Source of the DNA: Lysobacterales bacterium PRO7
GTDB lineage: Bacteria > Pseudomonadota > Gammaproteobacteria > Xanthomonadales > Rhodanobacteraceae
Length of the DNA stretch: 64,000 nucleotides
NCBI GenBank assembly: GCA_021404785.1
Contig: QWHH01000002.1
Coordinates: 62,001 to 126,000 of the forward strand
Direction: 5' to 3'
The position numbers were made by a program, and so were the translations under genes. Shown here in pieces: positions 57,727 through 64,000 of this stretch. The notes under the pieces were generated by a model, which saw nothing but the letters and a program-made list of their open reading frames with translations, had not been told where the DNA came from and searched no databases. Numbering within the stretch: the first letter of the stretch is position 1; each line of letters starts with the position of its first letter.

Positions 57727-57872
57727 CGCGGAATCGTTGCACCGATGGCGCTGCGATGAAGCGATCGAGAAGGCCGGCCTTGCGGCAATTTTTATTGTTG
57801 TGGGGGTTTTCGTCCCGATCTTGCGTAATTAGGCATCCGTGGGCGCATCGCGCGCCGTTTAAAGGAGCCAGC

Positions 57873-59303
57873 ATGATGCACCTTCATCGCGGAGCCGGGA
57901 CGCGCTGCGCCCTTGCGGCTTGCGTCGCAACAGCCCTTTGCCTCGGCGCGCCGGCAGCGGCCATGGCGGTGCCCACCACGTGGACGGTGAATACCTGCAG
58001 CGAGGCGAATACCGGCAGTGGCACGACCGGCAGCCTGCGCTACGCGGCGGCGAATGCCAGCAGTGGCGATACCATCGACTTGACCAATACCGGATGCAGC
58101 ACGATCACGCTCACGACCGGATCCGTCCTGCTTGCACAGGACAACATCACCCTGCAAGGACCCGGCAAGACTGCCTTCACCCTTTCCAGCAACAACGATC
58201 GCGTGATCCTGCACACCGGTCATGGCGTGCTGACCGTGAAAGCGCTAACCGTGGCCAATGGCTACATTCATCCATCCCTCGGCACGACGGCTGTCGGTGG
58301 CTGCATCCGTTCCAATGGGGCGGTTTCGCTGGATCACACCCTGGTTCGCTCGTGCCGCGCGGTATCCGTGGGCGCCCCTGTGCGCGGCGGCGGCATCTAC
58401 GCCACGAGCTACGTCATTGCGAAGTACAGCGAAATCACGGGCAATAGCGCCTCCAACACGGGTACCAACGCCAATGGCGGCGGCGGCGGGGTTTTCACCT
58501 ACAACGACATCGTCCTCGGCAACAGCACGCTCAGCGGCAACTCGGCACCGAACGGCGCCGGCGGCGGCGTGCGCGCATTCCGCAATGCGACGATCATCGC
58601 ATCCACGGTTTCCGGCAACACCGCGAGCGTGGGCGGCGGCCTTTACGCGCGGGACAATCTCACCAGCCAGTCCGACACGTTCACCCTCCTGAACAGCACC
58701 GTATCGGGCAACTTCGCCACCAGCCTGGTCGGCGGCGCATGGACCAATGCCGGAACGACACACCTCTACAACTCCACGGTAGCCTTCAACACCGCCGGCT
58801 CCGCGTCGCGCTACGCGCGCGATTATTCACCGGGATTCAACGTCGACGACACTGGCGCCTTTTACACCGACATCAATCACTACGCATTCAAGCAAGTGCT
58901 GCTGGAAAGCGCGGTACTCTCGAACAACGTCAGCGGGAATTTCGCGAACGATTTTGGCATAACCCGGTTTTCCCCCCTGAACCTGGTGCGTTTCAACAAT
59001 CCGAGCAAGAGCAGCCAGGACAATCTGATATTTGCGAGCAGCATCAGTTTTTCGCCGACCATGGCGATCTCCGGCGTATGCCCATTGCTGGGTCCGCTCC
59101 GAGACAACGGCGGACCGACGAAAACGCATGCGCTGATGAGCCACAGCCCTGGCATCGATGCCGGCAACATCCTGGCGAACGGGATCAGCCCCTACGACCA
59201 GCGCGGTCTGGCTCGCGTGTCGGGCACGAAGGCCGACATGGGCGCCTACGAGGCGCAGCAGAACGATGTTGTCTTTAACGCGGGATTCGACGGCTGCCCG
59301 TAG
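57873..59303 (+). CDS. secreted parallel beta-helix protein (choice-of-anchor Q type), third tandem copy
   Basis: A 476-residue exported protein. AAAGGAG 6-12 nt before the double ATG (57873, 57876) fixes the start; the longer upstream frame is not coding. Signal peptide to about residue 32 (GAPAAAMAV-PTT). The first 70 mature residues (TWTVNTCSEANTGSGTTGSL, LTNTGCSTITLTTGSV) are almost the same as in the gene at 54809, showing a fairly recent duplication, while the middle has diverged. Ends CPLLGPLRDNGGPTKTHALMSHSPG, DQRGLARVSG and the tail DVVFNAGFDGCP. Confidence 0.88.
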   Translation: MMHLHRGAGTRCALAACVATALCLGAPAAAMAVPTTWTVNTCSEANTGSGTTGSLRYAAANASSGDTIDLTNTGCSTITLTTGSVLLAQDNITLQGPGKTAFTLSSNNDRVILHTGHGVLTVKALTVANGYIHPSLGTTAVGGCIRSNGAVSLDHTLVRSCRAVSVGAPVRGGGIYATSYVIAKYSEITGNSASNTGTNANGGGGGVFTYNDIVLGNSTLSGNSAPNGAGGGVRAFRNATIIASTVSGNTASVGGGLYARDNLTSQSDTFTLLNSTVSGNFATSLVGGAWTNAGTTHLYNSTVAFNTAGSASRYARDYSPGFNVDDTGAFYTDINHYAFKQVLLESAVLSNNVSGNFANDFGITRFSPLNLVRFNNPSKSSQDNLIFASSISFSPTMAISGVCPLLGPLRDNGGPTKTHALMSHSPGIDAGNILANGISPYDQRGLARVSGTKADMGAYEAQQNDVVFNAGFDGCP

Positions 59304-59323
59304 CGCAGCATGAGGGTTCTCGC

Positions 59324-59354
59324 CATGCCGGCAATGCGTCACAATGCCGGCATG
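59324..59354 (+). repeat. perfect inverted repeat over a start codon
   Basis: CATGCCGGCA (59324-59333) and TGCCGGCATG (59345-59354) with an 11-nt loop. The right arm contains the ATG at 59352. It could be a stem hiding the start of the TIGR03032-type gene, or a half-REP remnant (same TGCCGGCATG core as the repeats at 20 and 37 kb). Confidence 0.6.
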
Positions 59355-60578
59355 AGCGAAGAAACCGCGCAGCCCGAAGAAGCCGGCGTCATCCCCAACG
59401 TCGGCTACACGCCGCAGCCGAATCCGAAGGAAAAGAAACAGACTGTCGAGGAAGTGCTCGGCAGCGTGCACACGTCCAATTTTCCGGACCTGCTGCGCGA
59501 GCTGGGCGGGTGCCTGCTGGTCAGCACCTATCAGGCTGGCAAACTTGTCATCCTGCGGCCCGACGGCAATTCGATCAACACGCATTTCCGTACCTTCAAC
59601 CGGCCGATGGGCATGGCCGCGGACCGCCAGCGCCTGATGCTCGGCGCGCTGATGGAGATCGTCGAGTTCCGCAACATGCCGGACGTCGCCAAGCGCCTGC
59701 AGGATCCGCCGCGTCACGACGCGGTGTACATGGCACGGCGCGGCCACATCACCGGCGCGATCGACATTCACGAGATGGCCTGGGACGCCGACGGCGCAAT
59801 CTGGTTCGTCAACACCGCGTTCTCGTGCCTGTGCACGCTGGACACGAAATCGAGTTTCGTGCCGCGTTGGCGGCCGAAATTCGTCAGTCATTACGCGCCG
59901 GAGGATCGCTGCCACTTGAACGGTTTGGCCATGCGCAACGGTATCCCGCGCTACGTCAGCGCGCTGGGCGAAACCAACGACCGCGAAGGCTGGCGCAAGA
60001 ACAAGCGCGATGGCGGACTGATCATCGACATCACCACCAATCGCGTGGTTACGCGTGGCCTATCCATGCCGCACTCGCCGCGCTGGTACGACAACCGCCT
60101 GTGGGTGCTCGAATCCGGCCGCGGCGCGCTGTGCACGGTCGATCCGAAAACCGGCGAGCGCCACGACATCGCGCGCGTGCCGGGATTCTGCCGCGGACTC
60201 GACTTCATCGGGCCGATCGCGTTCATCGGCCTGTCGCAATTGCGCGGCACTACGCCATTTACCGACATTCCGATCACCGACGACAACGCCGAGCGCCTGT
60301 CCGGCGTGTGGGCGGTCCACATCGGCACCGGCAAGACCGTTGCGTTCCTGAAATTCACCGGTGGGGTGCAGGAAATTTTCGCCGTGCAGTCCGTGCAAGG
60401 CGTGCTGTTTCCCGAAATCGTGCACGAGGGCGAACTGCTCGGCAACTCCTACGCCCTGCCCGACAAGGCGCTCAAGGAAGTCGGCTTTTCGCCGCCGCCC
60501 GAACCCAAGCCGGAAACGCCCGGCACCGATTACATCGCGCCCGATGCGCGCGCCACACCACAGGAACCCGCCGCATGA
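59352..60578 (+). CDS. TIGR03032 family protein
   Basis: A 408-residue soluble protein of the TIGR03032 family, a beta-propeller-like group of unknown function. Characteristic phrases: LGGCLLVSTYQAGKLVILR, FRTFNRPMGMAAD, DIHEMAWDADGAIWFVNTAFSCL, HLNGLAMRNG, HSPRWYDNRLWVLESGRGALC and PGFCRGLDF. No signal peptide. The start is ATG 59352; in-frame ATGs at 59325 and 59334 are possible and also lie in the inverted repeat. Its stop overlaps the start of the next gene (ATGA), so the two are coupled. Confidence 0.85.
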   Translation: MSEETAQPEEAGVIPNVGYTPQPNPKEKKQTVEEVLGSVHTSNFPDLLRELGGCLLVSTYQAGKLVILRPDGNSINTHFRTFNRPMGMAADRQRLMLGALMEIVEFRNMPDVAKRLQDPPRHDAVYMARRGHITGAIDIHEMAWDADGAIWFVNTAFSCLCTLDTKSSFVPRWRPKFVSHYAPEDRCHLNGLAMRNGIPRYVSALGETNDREGWRKNKRDGGLIIDITTNRVVTRGLSMPHSPRWYDNRLWVLESGRGALCTVDPKTGERHDIARVPGFCRGLDFIGPIAFIGLSQLRGTTPFTDIPITDDNAERLSGVWAVHIGTGKTVAFLKFTGGVQEIFAVQSVQGVLFPEIVHEGELLGNSYALPDKALKEVGFSPPPEPKPETPGTDYIAPDARATPQEPAA

Positions 60579-61078
60579 CCACACCATCGTTCACTTTCGT
60601 CGAGCATTGGCAGAAGGGCGACACCGCGAACGACGACGCCGTGCTGCAATTCTGGGAACGCGAGGGCGCGCTCGCGAGCGACGCCAAGCCGCAGGAGCGC
60701 TTGCGCCAGGTCGTGCTCGATGCACGCGACGCTGATGGCCGCGTGGCCGGCGTTTCCACAGCCGTGCCAATCACGCTGCCGCGGCTGGGCCAGCCGACGT
60801 ACTATTTTCGCTGCTTCATCGGCAAGGATTGGCGCAAGTCGCGTCTGGTGCTGCATCTGCTGCAGCGTACCTGCGATGTACTGGAAGATTTCGCGCGCCA
60901 GCACAATTTCCCTTGCATCGGAGTGATCCTGGAACTGGAAAACATGCGCTTCGGCGAGGCGCTGCAACGCGCCTGGTGGCCGAATACCGGCTTCGTCTTC
61001 ATCGGCAAGAGCCAGCGCGGGCTAGACCTGCGCGTGAAGTATTTCCGCGGGGCCAAGCTCAAGCCGGCGAAGGTGTGA
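60575..61078 (+). CDS. hypothetical protein coupled to the TIGR03032 gene
   Basis: A 167-residue soluble protein starting at the ATGA overlap (60575). It begins FTFVEHWQKGDTANDDAVLQFWEREGAL and has a basic C-terminal end (VKYFRGAKLKPAKV). The alternation of a strand-rich middle (VVLDARDADGRVAGVSTAV...TYYFRCFIG) and helices (LVLHLLQRTCDVLEDFARQHN) is compatible with a GNAT-like fold, but no acetyl-CoA loop is clear. Coupling suggests it works with the TIGR03032 protein. Overlaps the convergent P-loop gene by 20 bp. Confidence 0.75.
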   Translation: MTTPSFTFVEHWQKGDTANDDAVLQFWEREGALASDAKPQERLRQVVLDARDADGRVAGVSTAVPITLPRLGQPTYYFRCFIGKDWRKSRLVLHLLQRTCDVLEDFARQHNFPCIGVILELENMRFGEALQRAWWPNTGFVFIGKSQRGLDLRVKYFRGAKLKPAKV

Positions 61079-61667
61079 TTGCGTCGGGATTTCGGATTTT
61101 CACAATCGCATCCACCACGAGCCGACAAACGTCGGTAGCCGGCAAGGCAGCATTGACTACCAGCGCGTTCGGCGGAGGCGGGTCGAATCGCGTCAGCACC
61201 TCGCCAACGACATCCGTGGTTCGATCGCGCGCAAGATGCACGTTGCTTGCGACATCGGCGGCGATCCGCGCGCGTGCCAGATCCGGCGGGCATTCGAGGT
61301 AGACCGGCACGGGCGTGAAGTGATAGCGGCGTATCGCTGCATCCACGCGCAGCAGGTCGCGGCGGCGCGAAAACGTCACGCCATCGATGACACTGGATTG
61401 CCCGAGCATGCAGTTGATTTCCAGCGCCAACAGCAGGCCACGGAACGCAGCGCGTTTTTCCGCGAAGCTGTACGAGCACTTCGGGAACATGCCATGACGG
61501 ATGGCGTCGCGGCAGACGCGGCGCAGGCCGAGCTGATCGACCAGCGCCTGCGCGACAACGCTCTTTCCGGCGCCCGGCAGGCCGATCAGGGCAACGACCA
61601 CCGGCTTGCCGAAGTGCGGCGCCGGCACGGCGGCTTCCGGAACGGTGGCTGAAGATGCTTCGTCCAT
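61059..61667 (-). CDS. P-loop kinase-like protein (AAA_33 / zeta-toxin-like fold)
   Basis: A 202-residue protein with Walker A GLPGAGKS at residues 29-36, followed by VVAQALVDQLGLRRVCRDAIR as in small-molecule or nucleotide kinases of the AAA_33 group. IDGVTFSRRRDLLRVDAAIRRY and PVPVYLECPPDLARARI are further family-like segments. The substrate is not known. Start at ATG 61667 is preferred; an upstream ATG at 61733 would overlap the divergent DUF502 gene. Confidence 0.82.
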   Translation of the reverse strand: MDEASSATVPEAAVPAPHFGKPVVVALIGLPGAGKSVVAQALVDQLGLRRVCRDAIRHGMFPKCSYSFAEKRAAFRGLLLALEINCMLGQSSVIDGVTFSRRRDLLRVDAAIRRYHFTPVPVYLECPPDLARARIAADVASNVHLARDRTTDVVGEVLTRFDPPPPNALVVNAALPATDVCRLVVDAIVKIRNPDAITPSPA

Positions 61668-61724
61668 CGACGGCTCGGATTCGTACTTGCCGCTATCATT
61701 GCACAAATTGCGGACCACGCTTGC

Positions 61725-62393
61725 ATGCGCCATCTCTACATCCAGCGTTACCTGATCACCGGCCTGCTCACCCTTGTGCCGCTGTGGCTGACGTGGCTGG
61801 TGTTCAAGTTCATCTTCACCTTCCTGTCGCACGTCGGCGCGCCCGTCGTGGCCGGTTTGTTCACCGGAATATCCGCCGCGTTTCCCGGCACGGCAGGCTG
61901 GCTGAACCAGGAATGGTTCCAGTCGATCATCGCGTTCGTCGCGACGGTGGTCGCGTTCTATGTCGTCGGATTCGCAACGACGCGCGTGTTCGGGCAGCGT
62001 CTGCTGGATGCCTTCGAAAACGTGATCTCGCGCATTCCGATGGTGCACACGATCTACGGCGGCGCGAAAAAACTGATGACCATGCTCTCGACCAAGCCGG
62101 CCGGGACGCAACGCGTGGTGCTGATCGACTTTCCGTCGCCGGAATTGAAATCCATTGGCTTTGTCACGCGTGTGTTCGCCGACAGCGCCGGGCGCGAGAT
62201 GGCGGCCGTGTATGTGCCAACCACGCCAAACCCGACCGGCGGGTATCTGGAAATCGTGCCGATGACGAAACTTGTCGCCACCGACTGGAGCATGGACCAG
62301 GCCATGGCCTTCATCCTGTCCGGTGGCGCGGTCGGTCCGGACAAGCTGCCGGACGGCGCGCATCCCGAAGCGGCGAAACCGCTCGGCCAATGA
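61725..62393 (+). CDS. DUF502 family membrane protein
   Basis: A 222-residue inner-membrane protein of the DUF502 family. It begins RHLYIQRYLITGLLTLVPLWLTW with a transmembrane helix (~10-33) and a second at ~65-87 (FIAFVATVVAFYVVGFATTR region). The conserved soluble part follows: ISRIPMVHTIYGGAKKLMTML, VLIDFPSPELKSIGFVT, YVPTTPNPTGGYLEIVP, SMDQAMAFILSGGAV. Function is unknown. Divergent from the P-loop kinase gene, upstream of the M13 peptidase. Confidence 0.93.
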   Translation: MRHLYIQRYLITGLLTLVPLWLTWLVFKFIFTFLSHVGAPVVAGLFTGISAAFPGTAGWLNQEWFQSIIAFVATVVAFYVVGFATTRVFGQRLLDAFENVISRIPMVHTIYGGAKKLMTMLSTKPAGTQRVVLIDFPSPELKSIGFVTRVFADSAGREMAAVYVPTTPNPTGGYLEIVPMTKLVATDWSMDQAMAFILSGGAVGPDKLPDGAHPEAAKPLGQ

Positions 62394-62455
62394 CCTTCGA
62401 CACATCGCCGGCGGCGCGTTAACCCCTACACTCGCCTCCTTCAACGGGAGTTTCC

Positions 62456-64000
62456 ATGCGTCTTTTCAGCGCGCGCAGTCTGGCGCCGGCCATGCTTTTG
62501 ATCGTGACAGGTGCGCAGGCGCACAGCAACGAGCACGGCATCGACGCGCGCAATTTCGATGCGCGCACACCGGCTTGCACGGATTTCTTCCAGCACGCCA
62601 ACGGCGGCTGGCTCGCATCCAACCCGATTCCGGCCGAGTACAGCACCTGGAGCCTGGACAACGAGATCGGCGAGCGCAATACGGCGATCCTGAAACGTAT
62701 TCTCGAAGACGCCGCGTCGCATCCGGGCGCAGCGGGCAGTACAACGCAAAAGATCGGTGATTTCTATGCTGCGGCGATGAACGAAGCCGCCATCGACAAG
62801 GCCGGCAACACGCCGTTGCAAGACGACCTCGCCGCGATTGCGGCGCTGAAGTCGCCGGCGGACGTGGCGAAGCTGATTGCCGACTGGCAATTGCGCGGCA
62901 ATGACGTGCTGTTCGATTTCGAGGCCCAGCCGGATCTGAAGCATTCCGGCACCGACATCGCCTACGCCGGCCAGGGCGGACTCGGCCTGCCCGATCGCGA
63001 TTACTACCTGCGCGACGATGCGAAATCCAGGCAATTGCTCGTGCAGTACCGCAGCCACGTCGTGCATATGCTTGGTCTGCTCGGCGACAAGAACGCAAAA
63101 GAAGAAGCCGACTGGATCGTGGCGCTGGAAACACGTTTCGCGAAAGCCTCGCTGGATCGGGTCGCGCTGCGGGATCCATCCAATTCGTATCACATCATGA
63201 CGCTGGCGCAGGCCGATGCGAAGACGCCACATATTTCGTGGACGGAGTTTTTCCACAAGGCTGGCCGCGACGACGTGAAAGCGTTTTCCATGGCGCAGCC
63301 GGATTTTTTCGCTTCGGCCGATGCCGCGCTCACGGACGTTCCGCTCACGCACTGGCGGGCGTGGTTGCGCTGGCGACTGGTGGATGCCGATGCGGCGTAT
63401 CTTTCCAAGTCTTTCGTCGACGCCGATTTCGCCTTCCACGGCAGCGTGCTGCGCGGCGCGAAGCAGAACCTGCCGCGTTACAAACGTGTCATCCGCAGCG
63501 CCGATCGCGCGGTCGGCGAATTGCTTGGCCAGGCCTATGTCGAGCAGGTGTTTCCGCCGCAAGCCAAGCAGCGTGCGCTCGACCTCGTAAACAACCTCAA
63601 GACCGCCATGCGCGCGCGCATCGAGCGCCTGACCTGGATGAGTGCGGACACGAAAAAATCCGCCTACGCCAAGCTCGACACGATGGTCGCGAAGATCGGC
63701 TATCCGGATCGCTGGCGCGATTATTCGAAGCTGCAAGTGACACGCGCCTCGTGGATCGCCAACGTGCGCGCCGCGCGTGCGTTCGAGGCGCAGCGCCAGT
63801 TCGCGAAACTCGATCGCCCGGTCGATCGCAACGAATGGGACATGACCCCGCAGACGGTCAACGCCTATTACAACCCGATGGGCAACGAGATCGTGTTTCC
63901 GGCCGCGCAGCTGCTGCCGCCCTATTTCGAGGTGACGAACGACGACGCGCTCAATTACGGTGGCATCGGCAGCGTGATCGGACACGAAATGACCCACGCG
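62456..64000 (+). CDS. M13 family metallopeptidase (3' end outside window)
   Basis: 515 codons visible of a neprilysin-like (PepO/M13) zinc peptidase, usually about 670-700 residues. The start at ATG 62456 follows CGGGAG, and the N-terminus is a signal peptide (SLAPAMLLIVTGAQA-HSN), so it acts outside the cytoplasm. Early family motifs are present: FFQHANGGWLASNPIPAEYSTW and GQGGLGLPDRDYYL. The NPMGNEIVFPAAQLLPPYF segment precedes the zinc motif HEMTH at residues 510-514, right at the window edge. The second motif (ExxxD) is beyond the window. Confidence 0.95.
   Translation, partial: MRLFSARSLAPAMLLIVTGAQAHSNEHGIDARNFDARTPACTDFFQHANGGWLASNPIPAEYSTWSLDNEIGERNTAILKRILEDAASHPGAAGSTTQKIGDFYAAAMNEAAIDKAGNTPLQDDLAAIAALKSPADVAKLIADWQLRGNDVLFDFEAQPDLKHSGTDIAYAGQGGLGLPDRDYYLRDDAKSRQLLVQYRSHVVHMLGLLGDKNAKEEADWIVALETRFAKASLDRVALRDPSNSYHIMTLAQADAKTPHISWTEFFHKAGRDDVKAFSMAQPDFFASADAALTDVPLTHWRAWLRWRLVDADAAYLSKSFVDADFAFHGSVLRGAKQNLPRYKRVIRSADRAVGELLGQAYVEQVFPPQAKQRALDLVNNLKTAMRARIERLTWMSADTKKSAYAKLDTMVAKIGYPDRWRDYSKLQVTRASWIANVRAARAFEAQRQFAKLDRPVDRNEWDMTPQTVNAYYNPMGNEIVFPAAQLLPPYFEVTNDDALNYGGIGSVIGHEMTHA

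Noticed and set aside
57820..57850. GCGTAATTAG before the gene at 57873 as a fourth GTAATC-type promoter
   Set aside because: The sequence 16 nt downstream is ATCG, not GAAT, and the octamer differs at several positions.
42042..60578. The 42-60 kb region as a prophage or integrated mobile island
   Set aside because: No integrase, transposase, tRNA junction, attachment repeats or phage structural genes were seen, and core-type cnoX lies inside it.

Overview
This window is high-GC chromosomal DNA, most likely from a gammaproteobacterium of the Lysobacterales (Xanthomonadales), near Rhodanobacteraceae. That placement is inferred from protein character (pirins, PmbA/TldD, DarP, CnoX, YhdP), from operon order (leuS-lptE-holA-nadD, maf-rng-yhdP-tldD) and from many secreted proteins ending in an [IV]F-x-[ND]-G-F-[DE] tail. 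No rRNA, CRISPR array, prophage or transposase was seen.

Layout. 1-7.4 kb is housekeeping: partial tcdA, a cytochrome c'-like protein, two divergent pirins, a cold-shock protein, tRNA-Val and tRNA-Thr, iscA, asnS, a small acidic protein and an atypical SDR. 7.5-11 kb holds three secreted-protein genes, two of them behind near-identical leaders. 11-20 kb is dnaE, accA, a small membrane protein, tilS, xseB, ispA, then pmbA and darP. 20-30 kb is a leftward block: diguanylate cyclase, maf, rng, yhdP, tldD. 30-40.5 kb is the leuS-lptE-holA-nadD-rsfS-rlmH cluster, interrupted by a VapBC-like toxin-antitoxin pair, a TolB/TPR membrane protein and an inverted DEAD-box helicase gene. 40.7-42.5 kb carries a secreted amidohydrolase and an unknown small protein.

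42.5-59.3 kb is the accessory heart of the window. Two paralogous transmembrane Ser/Thr kinases with TPR sensor regions sit here, one directly behind an ECF sigma factor of the kinase-linked type. They are interleaved with secreted proteins: one delta-60-repeat protein and four parallel beta-helix 'choice-of-anchor Q' proteins, three in tandem. Seven secreted proteins in the whole window end in the same short C-terminal tail. 59.3-64 kb has a TIGR03032-type protein, an unknown partner gene, a P-loop kinase, a DUF502 membrane protein and the start of an M13 metallopeptidase.

How it may work together (inference). The ECF sigma and adjacent kinase look like a phosphorylation-switched regulatory pair. 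A shared upstream element, GTGTAATC-N16-GAAT, precedes two secreted-protein genes and the small unknown gene next to the other kinase, and is a candidate target promoter. The C-terminal tail could be a sorting, processing or folding tag for the secreted proteins.
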